A stretch of 64,000 bases of DNA from Ehretia macrophylla (GCA_037974665.1 CM075765.1:6267501-6331500); one strand, 5' to 3'. Positions 36,744-49,172 are shown, counted from the first letter of the stretch. Notes: generated by a model from the letters alone, not told the origin. Made by a program: numbers and translations.

Positions 36744-38130
36744 TTGGCCGGCTATTGAAAGAAAAAGCTTGCATCTGTTTATCCTATTATATAACTTGCC
36801 TTATATCTCTTTAAACCTAACGTGGTAGTTTCCTATCATAGGGCTTTCTATCTATGATTGAGCTATTACCAATGAGCTAATTCGTTTAGAACTCAGTTGA
36901 TTGGTTCTATAGATCAGGCGAAGCATCCTTGGCTTAGCATTATAGCATATAGGGCTTCAACGCTACTACAGCGCTTCGCTAACTCGAAGCACCTCGTTAC
37001 ATGAATCTAGCTTCGTTAACACTCGACTAAGTCTTGAAACCTTTGCGCTGACCGTTCTCTTTCTCCATAGCAAAAACGCTTCTCTTTTCCCTTCAAGCAG
37101 AAAGACAAGAAACATATTATTAGTTTTTTTGTTCCCGCTTCATCATCTTCGCTCATCAAGCCAACTTTGCTCTTTGGGAGGTGAAACAGTGGTTGAAGAA
37201 GACATTTCAAAATGACAGCATCGAAGATATATTTTTATATATACACGATTACAGTTATCTTGGACTGTGTTCCAAAAAAAATGGCCTACTCTCTTGTCTT
37301 TCAACCCCACTATACTATTCATAGTTGTGGGGCATTGTGTACTTACAGCCTTTACGAGAAGTAAATGAATAGGGCCAGTGCAAGGCGAACGGAACGGTTC
37401 ATCAAGCAATTGTTTGCCTCAACTCCCTAAATAAGAATAGGGGTAATTGCTTCGCACCAGACTGTGATAGCCCTCTCAATAACTTATTAGAGCTTTATAA
37501 CTAGTGGCCGATTTCCTTTTACTGCACTTTCATAGCTTACGCTCAACGTTGTTCCGTCTTACACTACTATTAGTTACCTTTAGTCCTAAAGAATTCTCGC
37601 TTTCTCGGGGCTCTTGCTATTCCTAGTCCTAGGGCAAGACGAAGATAAGAAAAGTCGAAACGTTCTCTTGTTTTCCTAACCTGTTGTTTTTAAAGACTGT
37701 CTCAAGGAGGAATTCGAGAATTTCGTCTGTTTTTTGGGTTTGGAAGGTGTGAATTTTCAAATCTCCTTTGATTCTCTATCAACCAATAATGTGGGATCAT
37801 TAACATGGTTAAATCAAACCATTTGAAGTCTAGATGCAGCATGGTACTATTTTTACCACTATGTTAATATAGCGATGGTTTCAAAATGAATATTTTATCG
37901 ATATAGAACACTCATATCGATAATGCTTTATATCGATAAAATGATTTGAACCACGTTTTATAATAAAAATGGGCATTTCACCCCTTTTCTCCAATGCTGA
38001 AGAGATCGCCTATGTTTTATGTATAAGTAAGAAGAATTTTTTAGATTTGAAGAAAAAAAGAAACAACTTTGTTGACAATTATATATTTTTATTTTGTTAG
38101 TAGAGTCCTCTAAATATTTTGGTCTTGCAT
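36744..38130. other. Mitochondrial-like spacer, no gene recognised
   Basis: Sequence style (CTTCGCTAACTCGAAGC, short inverted words, balanced base composition) is that of plant mitochondrial spacer, possibly including nad7 intron. No coding match is recognised. Confidence 0.5.
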
Positions 38131-38722
38131 TAGTTTCGATATGTTTTTGGAAGATGAACAAAGAAGAGAGGATAGACTCATTACATTTATAAAAAATGAT
38201 ATGAGAATTTACCTTGAGCGTGAGAGCCAAATGAATCGACAGATTCATGTTTGGTTCGGGAAGGGATTATGGATGTTTTAATTTAAAATGAATGAAAAGA
38301 TAATCTACTTTCGTTAAGTGATTTATTAGATAATCAAAAACAAAGGATTTTGAATACTATTCAAAATTTCGAAGAATTGCGTGAGGGGCTATTGAACAAC
38401 TAGAAAAAGCCTGGTCTCACTTACGAAAAATGGAAATGGAAGCCGAGCAGTTTCAAGTGAATGGATACTCTGAGATATAGCGAGAAAAATTGAATTTGAT
38501 TAATTCAACTTATAAGACTTTGGAACAATTAGAAAATTACAAAAATGAAACTATTCAGTTTGAACAACAAAGGATGATTAGTCAAGTACGAAAATGGATT
38601 TTTCAACAAGCCTTACAAGGAGCTCTAAGAACTTTGAATAGTTGGTTGAACAACAAATTACATTTACACACCATTAATGCTAATATTAAATGTTGGGGGC
38701 GATGAAAGAAATAACTGATTAT
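38131..38722 (+). pseudogene. atpF: Plastid atpF intron end and exon 2 pseudogene
   Basis: 38131-38316 resembles the end of the atpF group II intron. From about 38317 it encodes [21 protein letters not shown], then [45 protein letters not shown] and HTINANI, exon 2 of ATP synthase subunit b. Stops and a late frame change lie before the original end MKEITD at about 38700. atpA follows at the spacing seen in plastid DNA. Confidence 0.93.
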
Positions 38723-38776
38723 TCTTTCTACTGTAGACATTATTTTTTTCTTTCAAAAAAGAATTAAGAAATAGTC

Positions 38777-39505
38777 ATGGTAACCATTCGAGCTGACGAA
38801 ATTAGTAATATTATTTGTGAATATATTGAACAATATAATAGAGAAGTAAATATTCAAAATACCAGTACCGTACTTCAAGTAAGCGATGGAATATCTCGTA
38901 TTTATGGTATTGATGAAGTAATTGCAAGTGAATTAGTAGAATTTGAATAGGGTACAATAGGCATTGCTCTTAATTTAGAATCAAATAATGTTGGAATTGT
39001 ATTAACGGGCGATGGTTTGATGATACAGGAGAGAAGTTCTATAAAAGCAATATGAAGAATTGCTCAGATACTAGTGAGTGAGGCTTATTCGGGTCGTGTT
39101 AGAAATGCTATGGCTAAACCTATTGATTGTAGAGGTGAAATTTCAGCTTTTGAATCTTAATTAATTGAATCTCTTGCTCCAAGTATTATTTCACGGCGTT
39201 CCATATACGAACCTCTTCAAACTGGGCTTATTACTATTGATTTGATAATCCGTATAGGACGTTGTTAGTGAGAATTAATTATTGGGGACAAGAAGACTGG
39301 TAAAACAACAGTAGCCCTAGATACAATTCTTAATCAACAAGGTCAAAATGTAATATGCGTTTATGTAGCTATTGGTCAAAAAACATCTTTTATGGCCCAA
39401 GTAGTAAATACTTTACAGGAAATGGGGATGATAGAATACTTATAGTAGTTGAAACGGCGAATTCCCTTGCTACATTATAATATCTCGCTCCTTATATAGG
39501 AGCAG
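38777..39505 (+). pseudogene. atpA: 5' half of plastid atpA pseudogene
   Basis: It begins [13 protein letters not shown] and follows CF1 alpha subunit through the P-loop region ([12 protein letters not shown]) to [10 protein letters not shown], about 240 of ~507 codons. Several in-frame stops are present (for example after ELVEFE at 38947). It ends abruptly in a junction with inverted mitochondrial atp1. Confidence 0.95.
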
Positions 39506-39690
39506 CTCTGGCTGAGATGCGACTGACAGATGAGCCGACATTAATAGCAGGTCTAATTTCGTGAAAAAAGAGATCTGTTTTCAAACATATTTGTCCTTCA
39601 TTAATGGGGATCACATTGGTGGGAATATAGGCTGATACATTTCTAGCTTGTGTTTTAATGACTAACAAAGTGGTCAAGTTACCTGCTCTT
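39506..39690 (-). pseudogene. atp1: Fragment of mitochondrial atp1
   Basis: The minus strand encodes [28 protein letters not shown] followed by [26 protein letters not shown]. The words VIPI...GQICLETELF favour mitochondrial atp1 over plastid atpA (which has VISITDGQIFLSADLF). It covers about 60 residues of the F1 alpha subunit and lies head to head with the plastid paralogue. Confidence 0.88.
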
Positions 39691-39696
39691 GTCTGC

Positions 39697-39922
39697 TCCA
39701 ATCGTTTGGCCGCTCTTTTTAGGAGACGGGAAAGTAAATAAAAACATCCCTTGGGAAAGGTTCACTCGGAGCTTTGGCAACAACCGTAGGAGGTATGTTG
39801 TACATGCACTCATTTCAAGGGGGTACAACACTTCTCAGTTTGGGCCTCATATTTATCCTATATACCATGTTCGTATGGTAGCACGATGTTCTATGTGAAT
39901 CCACATTTGAAGGACATCAATC
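39697..39922 (+). pseudogene. cox3: 5' fragment of mitochondrial cox3
   Basis: [22 protein letters not shown] followed by [18 protein letters not shown] and ESTFEGH are diagnostic of cytochrome c oxidase subunit 3. The start region (PWP) is separated from GSLGA by about 45 extra bases. It stops at EGH, where the sequence changes. Confidence 0.88.
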
Positions 39923-41346
39923 AAAATCTTATTCAAGTTTTCTTGACATTTTTCTACGCGGAAAGCTCTACATTCATAGATCGATCGTTCTAGATGTGAT
40001 GTTGCAAGCCGCTGATCAACGCAATCAATATCTGACATGAGGCCAGTTCCTCTTTGTACAATTACGATAAAGATCGAGACGATTAATCAGCTTTGCCCTA
40101 CTGATATGCTAAAGCATAACAACTTTAGAACTCATGAACTGAAGAGCTCACGTCACGAACTAAAGATGCTACGTGGCGCTTCATATGCGGATACAAGGGC
40201 CCAACCCATTATGACTAATGAAGGCTACCTTTTTGTTTGCTTGATGAGTCAAGTTCTGCCCATTCGACTGGCAAAGTTGATGAGCAGGTATTCCTTAAAT
40301 TGATCTTAATCAATACTTTCTTTTTCATTCTACTCGACTGGAAAATGGAATTCTTTTACCATTTTTTGAGTCTTTAGAAAACGTCTTTCTCCATGGCAAA
40401 CATATCAAATAGGATCTAGTGGATAAAATAGGTGAACATAGCATCAAACAGTTGATCGGCTAGGCCTCATAAAGATCGCAAGAGAGGAATCGGTTAGGCT
40501 TTGAGTGTTTAGGCCTTTTATCGCTAATGCATATAAAGAAGTAAAGGAAGCATGCATATAAGGGGGATAAATTGATTGCTTAATGAGTCTTTCTGGCTTT
40601 TTTGATTTATTTGCCAATTTCCTCATGTCTTGGATGAGTTGATTCTTTTATTGTAGGGACACATCTTCCGGAAGTCGTGAACTAGAGAGACAATAGCACA
40701 ATAGCATGCTCCAAAACAAGTTAATAGATTTCTAATAGTTAATAATAACTCACAAAAATAAAAAAAAAGAACTACTTGAATAGAGATATAGTAACTTGAA
40801 TCTATATATAATAGAATCTATATAGAATATCAAATTCAGAGATAGATAATGAGCAAGTTACCTTTATCTTTATATAACTCGTTATCTACTTGTAAGGGCG
40901 AAGCTACAGTTCTAAAGTTCTTTGGTCTAAACCTTGCCTGCCGGAAAATTCATTGATTTGATTGAACCTAACGGGAGAAAGGAATTTTCAAAACGCATTT
41001 TCCATGGTTCACTTGATATTTCCTCTATTTCACTAGAAATGGAAAATATATCACATATAAGCTTACATAAGCCATATCAAATATGAATGTAATCACAATT
41101 TACATCACTCAAAAATTACTCCATACACCAAAATATATATCATATATGCATATTTTAACTAAATCCAAATCCTATTATAGTTCAAATCCTAGAAAGATGA
41201 ACAAATCCTTATGTAATAGCATGAACATTACACAATGGATCTGATCCCAATGGAAAGATCGGTATAGAGTTTCATACATATTCTAGCTTATAATCACAGC
41301 AGAAGCAAGGATAAAAATAAAAAAATTTCACAACATTATAGGTATA
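39923..41346. other. Mitochondrial-like spacer fading into unassigned sequence
   Basis: 39923-40700 keeps the mitochondrial style but gives no gene match. From about 40.9 kb to 41346 the sequence is AT-rich and unassigned, and the organellar edge is somewhere near 40.9-41.0 kb. Confidence 0.45.
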
Positions 41347-44300
41347 TGTGAGACCTGGTTTTAAAATTCGTATGCATTAACATTTATTATGTGAAATTAA
41401 ATATAAATTAATGCTTTATATATATAAATTAATGCTTGTATACCCTAAATACTTACTAGATTCAATAGAAATAGGTTACGAAATAAGTTAGAAATAAAGA
41501 AGTTAAGTAAAGTAACTTTCGGAGTAACTTTGCAAGCATTGAAAAGTTTAGGGCCAAAGTACAATTATCTAAACTTTGTCTTGGAGACTAATTAAACTAC
41601 CTAGGACTAGGATTGGTTTATAAATAATACTTTAACACACGGCTATAAGAACAAAAGAAAAGGGAAAGATTTGCAAAGCTAAAAAAAACACTTGGGGTCA
41701 AATAGTAAAACTTATAAACTTTAGGGGTCAATTTGCAATTTTGAAAAGATATACTTGGGAACCAAGTTTACATTTAAAACTAGACCTAAAACTAGCCTAG
41801 AGCCCTTTGGCCAAAGGAAGAGGAAAAATATGGCTTGTTTTCAAATAAGAAAAGTTGTTGGGGTTAAAGTACAATTGAGCAAAATCTTGACTTAACCTAC
41901 AAGACAACTTGTAGGATATTTTGGTTCATCATCTTTTTCCTCTACCCAAACCTGACAGCACTACCATAGCATAGAGGAAAGCTTTGAGCCATTTTCTTGC
42001 AATATTTTGTGAAGAACAAGTGTAGATAGTGATTTCCAAGATAGCCAAGTGATCTTCTAACCATTAGCAAGGTTTTCTAAGCTTTTCAATCAAAAATTTC
42101 CAAGGTGAGGGTTTTTCACAACTTGGTTTTGTTGCAATATAAATGCATATATATGATTTGTGGAGATTATATATTAATATGATAGCAATACCATGGATTA
42201 AATGTGTTCGAAACAAGCTTGTAGATGGTTATATCAAAATCTACCATTAATGTTGCTTAAAGCTTCTTGAAGAAAAATAATAGTTTCTAGCTATGTATAG
42301 GTGCTTAGATGATGCTTATAAATGTTGCTAGAGGTTGCTAAAGTTTGTGGAAGATGATATTATGAATATAGATGCTAAACATGCAAGATTCATATAATAG
42401 CATTCGCTGGATAGTTTTGTGCAGTTAGATTTTTTGAGTCGTTTGAATTGTTGTATCACGTTGGAAAAATATGGAAAAATTCTATGTTATTCTAGACTCA
42501 TATATGAACAATTATTGTGTAGGAAGTTTTCTAAGAAAAAATCGTTTTCATGCTCTAAATAGCTCATTACGGTAGGTTAAAGAAATTTTGTTGGAAACTG
42601 GACAATCTATTGCCTTTGATTTCTTTTGCATTTTACAAATAGTAAACGTGCTTGAAATGTTCTGAAAGTTTGTGATAGATACGTTGGTCAGTTTGTAACA
42701 AATGTTTTTTTGAGTGTTTGAGCTAATTCCATCGTTTAGAGCCTCTGAAAAATCGGGAACCATAAAGTAGCTGAAAAATTTCTAGTCACTGGATAGATTT
42801 GCGCAATTGTATTGCTTTGCTTATAACTTAGGGAATTTAAATCTAAATTGAGCTATGCTTGATTCTAAAACTATCTAAACTCGAAGAACTTTAATTCTGT
42901 ATCTAATTCAAATCATTTGGAGTTCAAGAAACTAGGTGACTAATTTGTCAAAGTTAGGCTATTGCAGATGTATAGGAATGGTCTTTAGCTAATTAGTTAA
43001 GTGCTAAGGTCAATTGTTGTTTTATAAATGGCTAAGTTACAAGTTTTTACTAATGTGTAATGATGTTAAATTACTTCTATATGTGTAATAATACTTGTGA
43101 AATCATTAATATGAATTATATTGCTTAGTTAATCGTTATTCATTCTATATGCAACAAATGTGCAACTATGTGGTAGTTGCGAACTCGATGCCAATATGAT
43201 TGATATATCGCTTGTATTACGTGAACTTGAATTGGAAATGGTGTTAAAAAGAGGTTGCAACCTCCTAGTCTTAGACTCTTGCTTAGGAACATTGCTACCC
43301 TCGGAGAGTTGGCTTTCTTGCTTGGGCACAATGCTACCTTCGAAGAGTTGTCCCTCTTGCTTGGGCACAATGTTGCCCTCAGAGAAGTTTCTCTCGCTTG
43401 GGCACATTGTAAACTTCAGAGATTTGGATAAGTGAATATGATTGTGACAACAAATTACCATGTGAAAATGTTGTGAAGCGAAAACTATGCTACCCTTGGA
43501 GAGTTTTCTCTTGCTTGGGCACATAGCAAACTTAGGAGAATTGGATAAATGAATATGATTGTGACAGCAAATTACCATGTGAAAATGATGCGATACGAAA
43601 GCTATGCTACCCTCGGAGTGTTTTCTTTTGCTTAGGCATATTGCTACCTTGGGAAATGATGCGATGCGAAAGAGTAAGCTATTTCTTACTTAGTATGTGA
43701 TATATGATGCGTACATGTATACTTAAATTGTTTTTTGATTGCAGATATTGCTTGCATTGCATTTCAAGATTTCTGAATGGTTTACAAATAGGAAAATGTA
43801 TTCCAAAGCCCTTCACAGATTCCCCCTTCGCTAAGCTTTGGTGCCGGATAAGCTCACCCTCCTTATTTCCCCATTTCAGGAGATGAAGGAAATAATGTTT
43901 AATGCCATGAAACTTTTCCTTATTGTGGTTAACCAGAAGTGCTCGATACGCGACATGCACCTACTTTGAGTGTATGGTTGATTGATATGACTTGAACAAT
44001 TATATTGTATATATTATTTTGTATAAGTAGGTGGTTTTCAATTTTCAAGAACTTGTATAAGTAAACTAACTTAGTCATGGGTTGTAATTGGTTGGAAAGT
44101 TTAGTATAATGACTTAGTTATTATACAGGTGATGCATGTAGTCGGTTTTGTTTTTGGGCACTTGGCTACGTGTCGACTGATAGGATGTATTGTGGTTGTA
44201 GATAAACCTTTCTATAAATACAAGTATTAGATGTATGTTACTATGATGTTTGTTCAATAGGTTTAAATCATGTCGATATATGAATGAACTATATTGGAGT

Positions 44301-44538
44301 TCTAAGTTGTAGATTATATGTGAAGGATGATGTTGTTGGTTGGGAAATGTGGATTGTGGATTTTTTGTTTGTAGGTTGAAGAAAAAAAAATTGTTACGTC
44401 CAAATTACAGCCGTTATGCTACCCGATTTTTGAGGAAACTATAAATAAGTTAAAATTTTGACTAAGTAAGAAATGATAATCAATTTAACTATTGCACTCG
44501 AACTTAGTCCTACGCAGGGTTGGGTTCAGGGCGTGACA
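41347..44538 (+). repeat. 5' LTR of the gag-only element (3192 bp)
   Basis: The first ~1.5 kb aligns with 46096-47637. It contains a minisatellite at 43271-43680. The end GGCGTGACA followed by a primer-binding site fixes its boundary. Confidence 0.85.
43271..43680. repeat. Minisatellite within the LTR
   Basis: Units of about 45 bp with the core CTTGCTTGGGCACAATGCTACC and GGAGAGTT repeat three to four times (43271-43410). Two larger units of about 130 bp with TTGGATAAGTGAATATGATTGTGAC follow. Long minus-strand frames across it are produced by the repeat. Confidence 0.85.
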
Positions 44539-44795
44539 CTTTTAGTGGTATCAGAGTTTAGCCAGTTGGTGAGGCGTAATTGGGTTTAGAACCCCAGGAA
44601 AGTGGGTAGAAGTCTTGATGTGAATAGGTAAAATTGTGCAATTGTGTATGTATGTGTGATTTATGTGCTATGTGTGAATCTTATGTGAATAACGTGTCTT
44701 GGATTGTTATATAGTTTTGTGAGTTAGTTATATATTAGGTATATTACATATGTACTTATTATATATCTTCACTAATACTTGTATAACATATAACG

Positions 44796-45850
44796 ATGAG
44801 TAGGTGTATGTGCCTATCGATTACAGGTTGTCCCAAAACACGTGGTAATCAAAGGGACGAGGGAGAAGGTAATGCAAATAGAGAGGGTCAAACCACAGTA
44901 GGGGATCAGGTGTTACAACAGATGGCTACCACTCAGGCCCAGATGGCCCGAGTTATGAATAGGCAGCCACTTGGAGGTTCTAGTATTAGCATTGGTGGTA
45001 GAAACGGAGCAGGTAGTAGTGGCAGAACCAGAGGTAATGGGGGAAATGATACTTTCAAAGAATTCCTAAGTTACAACCCTCCAAAGTTCATGGGACTACT
45101 GGACGATAAAAAGGCAGAATATTGGCTCTCCCGGATTAAGAAAATTTATGCTGCGATGGACTATACGGACAAGAAAAAGGTCACTTTCGTAGTCTTTCAG
45201 TTGGAAGGTGACACTGAAACGTGGTGTCAATCGGTGAGTGGTCAGTGGGAGACTCAGTACACCCTATATACATGAAGAAATTTTGTCAGGGTGTTTAAAG
45301 GAATGTACATATCTAAGGTCTCCCAGGATAGGAAAATGAAGGAGTTTATGTACTTGAGGTAGGGCGGTATGTCCGTGGCTGAGTATTGGGCAAAATTTGA
45401 TAAACTCTCCCAGTATGCATCGCATATGGTACAAATCCCGACCACTAAGATCTAGAAGTTCACTCAGGGACTAGGACTTGAAATTCAGGACGGGTTGGCA
45501 GTTGCTGAGTTTGACATTTACGATGCTGTCTTTGCTGTTGCATGGAGGATAGAGGAGAAGAAGCAAGCAATGAGAGTTGGTTTGGCTCAACAGAACAAGA
45601 GGCCCTTCTAGACTCAGGGTCAGTCCAAGGCATTCCATACTCAGAGTAGCCAAGTTGGACCGACAGCTCCCAAACCCCAGTTGAGTGCAATAAAAGTCTC
45701 TACAGCCCGTGGAATAACAGGTACTACTGCCACAGCCCAATGTATTACGTGCTCTTATTGTAATAGGAAATGGCATGATGAGGATCAGTGTTGGAAAAAG
45801 TCAGGGAGGTGTACCGAGTGCGCCAGTGATCAGTACCGAGCGAGGGACTA
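44796..45850 (+). mobile_element. gag region of the gypsy element
   Basis: The early part is glycine-rich, then FKEFLSYNPPKFMGLLDDKKAEYWL and VVFQLEGDTETWCQS identify a retrotransposon gag capsid. A CX2CX4HX4C zinc knuckle (CSYCNRKWHDEDQC) lies at 45750-45791. The frame is broken in a few places. Confidence 0.88.
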
Positions 45851-46095
45851 CCCGAGGTAGAAGGGAAGTCAGACTCAAGCCACAGGAAGTGTAGCACAGA
45901 ACAGGCCCTGGGAAAATGCTTCAGCACTGAGAGTGCAAGCTCGAGCATATGTCGTGGCTGGACCGAAATTACCAGAGGAGACAACCGTTGTTGAAGGTGC
46001 TTTTCTAATTTCAAATAAGATGGAACAACAGTATCCCGGGTTATTTGACGAGTAACTAAAATTTCAAGGACGAAATTCTTTTAAGGGGGAAAGGA

Positions 46096-47637
46096 TGTGA
46101 GACCCGGTTTTTAAATTTGCATGCATTAACATTTATTATGTGAAATTAAATATAAATTAATTATATATATATATTAATGCTTGTATACCCTAAATACTTA
46201 CTAGATGCAATAGAAATAGGTTAGGAAATAAGTTAGAAATAAAGGAATTAAGTAAAGTAACTTTCGGAGTAGCTTTGCAAGCATTAGAAACTTTGAGGCC
46301 AAAGTGCAATTATCTAAACTTTGTCTTGGAGACTAATTAAACTACCTAGGACTAGGATTGGCTTATAAACTACACTTATAACACACAACTATAGGAAGAA
46401 AAGAAAAGGGAAAGATTTACAAAGCTAGAAAAAATACTTGGGGCCAAATAGCAAAACTTATAGACTTTATGGGTCAATTTGCAATTTTGAAAAGCTATAC
46501 TTGGGAACCAAGTTTACATTTAAAACTAGACCTAAGTTTCCTAAAATTACGCTAGAACCCCTCAGCCAAAGGAAGAGGAAAAATAGGGCTAGTTTGCAAA
46601 TAAGAAAAGTTGTTGGGGTTAAAGTATAATTAAGCAAAATCTTGACTTAAGGTACAAGACAACTTGTAGGATATTTCGGTTCATCATCTTTTTCCTCTAC
46701 CTAAACCTGACGGCACCACCATAGCAAAGAGGAAAGCATTGAGTCATTTTCTTGCAATATTTTGTGAAGAGCAAGTGTAGAAAAAGTGATTTCCAAGATA
46801 GCTAAGTGATCTTCTAACCATTAGCAAGGTTTTCTAAGCTTTTCAACCAAAAATTTCCAAGGTGAGGGTTCTTCACAACTTGGTTTTATTGCAATATAAA
46901 TGCATATATATGATTTGTGGAGATTGTATATTGATATGATAGCAATACCATGGATTAAATGTGTTGGAAACAAGCTTGTAGATGGTTATATCAAAATCTA
47001 CCATTAATGTTGCTTGAAGCTTCTTGAAGAAAAATAATGGTTACTAGCTATGTATAAGTGCTTAGATGATGCTTATAAATGTTGCTAGAGGTTGCTAGAG
47101 TTTGTAGAAGATGATATTGTGAATATAGAAGCTAAACATGCAAGATTCATATAATAGCATTCTCTGGACAATTTTGCATAGGTAGAAGTTTTGAGTCGTT
47201 TGAATAGTTGTATCACGTTAGAAAAATCTAGACAAATTCCATGTGATTCTAGACTCATAGACGAACAATTCTTGTGTTGGAAGGTTTTTGGGACAAAATC
47301 ATTTTCATGCTCTAAATAGTTTATTACAGTAGGTTAAAGAAATTTTGCTGGAAACTGGACAGTCTATTGCCTTTGATTTCTTTTGCATTTTAAAAATAGT
47401 AGACATGCCTGAAAAGTTCTGAAAATTTTATGGTAGGTAGAGTGGTCAGTTTGTAACAGATGTTGTCTTGAGTGTTTGAGCTAATTCCATTGTTTAGAGC
47501 CTCTGAAAAATCGGGAACAATAAAAGTAGCTGAAAATTTTCTAGTCACTGGACAGATTTGCGCAACTGTATTGTTTTGCTTATAACTTAGGGAATTGAAA
47601 TCAAAATTGAGCTCTGCTTGATTCTAAAACTATCTAC
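46096..47637 (+). repeat. 3' LTR of the gag-only element, incomplete
   Basis: It starts TGTGAGACCC right after the purine tract and follows the 5' LTR base by base, with small indels, to about 47637. There the sequence switches to an unrelated LTR tail. Confidence 0.85.
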
Positions 47638-49172
47638 ACTTTACATTAGATTGAGTAAAGTGTAGGTTATCAACTAAGCGCCTTAACTTATTTTTGTGCT
47701 TTATGTTAAACTAGAAAATGTTGCTTGAATGTGAATGATTGTAATGCTAGAATTCTTGCTTTAACTTAATGTAACTAGTGTTGCTTAGTGAATGTAGATA
47801 GTTGGAACCCCGTGTATGTTATGTGGAGTGCACGAGAGGGAATGCAAGCTAAGTGAATTAAGAAGCATTATCAAGATATGTTATGTAGCTAAGGTAATGT
47901 AGTGCATATTAGAGATCTTAAAGTAGGCTTAAAATTAACCTTAAAGAGTGTGTGCTAGTTTAACTGCAATCAAATCTAATTTGCTCTTACTTATGAATTC
48001 TATTTGAATTCTAGCTATAATGTATGCAATTGGAGAAGGTATGAGGGGATTCTTGGCTTAATCCAAGGAGAGGGAGTCTTCATATCTTCTGTGTATCTTA
48101 ACTTGATTTATTGTTTCTAAATTGAATTATTTAGTAATTGATAAAGTTTATATGTATTATTTTACTTGCTATCTTGAGTCTTTTCGTGTTATTTGTGATT
48201 AACTACGAGGGCGGCCTACTTTGTCGTTCCTTTTACGTGATTTGATATTCTTGTTTCTCGTGATCTTGTCTCGGAGTTGCGCAACCTTTTCGGACATGGT
48301 AGCATCGAGAAACACGAGCGGCATCGGGCTTACCGTGCTCCCTCGACTACCATGGTGCCTATTCTCTTTCTCTCGCTGAGTATACTCCACTACCCCAGAG
48401 GCGTGGTTCACCTGCTGGGCATATAGACCTACCTCGGGAGAAAGGGTCATAGGATCAGGATACATCCAGAGTACCCCATTTTGGAGGAATAAGGGTTTTG
48501 CCAGCACTTGCTTAAAGATCTTGGCTCGTGGCTCGTAACTGAAGACAAGTGGAACCGTATCCTTTTTATATGTGGTTAAATAATTGCCTATCTAGTCTTG
48601 TTACTTTGTGTTATATATATGGCTATCTTTGTTGCATAACATGTTGCACGCCCGGTATGCTGTATCACCTCCCTCACTGGGTAACTTTGGTTACTCATTT
48701 CTTATTTTAACATGTTACAGGTGCTGTTAGAACAACTACCTTGAGTGTTGTGTTACTGGTTGCTTATTTTGCTGAGGTTGAATTCCTTTGAAGATGTGTG
48801 TTATTGTATTATGTCTTATTTTGAGACCTTTGAGGTCTTGTATGTATTAATGATAGATTTTGTAGGTTGTAATTAAAGTTATAGTCTTGAATAGTTGGTG
48901 GCTTAGTTCCCATGTTATAGCTAAAGATAGACTTTATGGTCTTTTGATTACATGCTCATGTGGTTATATTTTTCTGACTAAGGCTCGGATGGCCTTGAGA
49001 CTGGGAAAAGTGGGATGGTTGGAGTTGAGGTGTTGTATTATGGTCGTACTTGCTACTTGCAGGTTTTTAATTAGCCTTATAAACAGGGGAGACTCCGTCC
49101 ATTTCCCCTCGTGTTTCGTGCCTTGGGTTTTGGGTTTGGGACTCCGGTCTTGAGAGGGATCGGGGTGTTACA
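47638..49172 (+). mobile_element. Tail of a second chromovirus-like LTR (family B)
   Basis: The last ~200 bp (GCTCGGATGGCCTTGAG, GGGGAGACTCCGTCC, GAGGGATCGGGGTGTTACA) match the end of the solo LTR at 56428-59054. The beginning is missing and is replaced by the incomplete LTR on the left. Recombination or deletion between two LTRs is the simplest reading. Confidence 0.75.

Larger units (their letters stand above)
29500..40950. other. Nuclear insertion of mosaic mitochondrial and chloroplast DNA
   Basis: The block contains fragments of at least nine organelle genes: trnV, ycf2, rps2, atpI, atpF and atpA from plastid, and atp8, nad7, atp1 and cox3 from mitochondrion. Orientation is mixed and their order matches neither genome. 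Coding copies have stop codons and indels, and nuclear retroelements have inserted into them, so it lies in the nucleus and is not functional. Intervening parts (29.5-30.4, 31.0-32.0, 36.0-36.4, 36.8-38.1 and 39.9-40.9 kb) look like plant mitochondrial spacer, but I cannot name genes there. It could be one transfer of mitochondrial DNA that already carried plastid pieces, or several fragments joined at insertion. Outer edges are approximate. Confidence 0.85.
41347..47637 (+). mobile_element. Ty3/gypsy gag-only element with long LTRs; 3' LTR incomplete
   Basis: The 5' LTR (41347-44538, TGTGAGACC to GGCGTGACA) is followed by an initiator-Met primer site (44546-44557), a gag region and a purine tract (AAGGGGGAAAGG) directly before the 3' LTR (from 46096). 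The internal region is only 1.56 kb and shows no protease, reverse transcriptase or integrase. This matches what has been called TR-GAG: LTR elements keeping only gag. LTRs look about 93% identical over their shared part. The 3' LTR stops matching at about 47637. Chromovirus (Tekay/Del-type) kinship is inferred from primer site and gag. Gag has a few breaks. Confidence 0.85.

Noticed and set aside
32951-39505. A real plastid operon (rps2-atpI-atpF-atpA)
   Set aside because: In-frame stops, missing atpH, mitochondrial genes in between and nuclear retroelements show these are nuclear copies.
43129-43578. 149-codon minus-strand frame with repeated serine-rich units
   Set aside because: It lies in the minisatellite of the gypsy 5' LTR; the repeat length keeps the frame open and there is no protein-like composition beyond the repeat.
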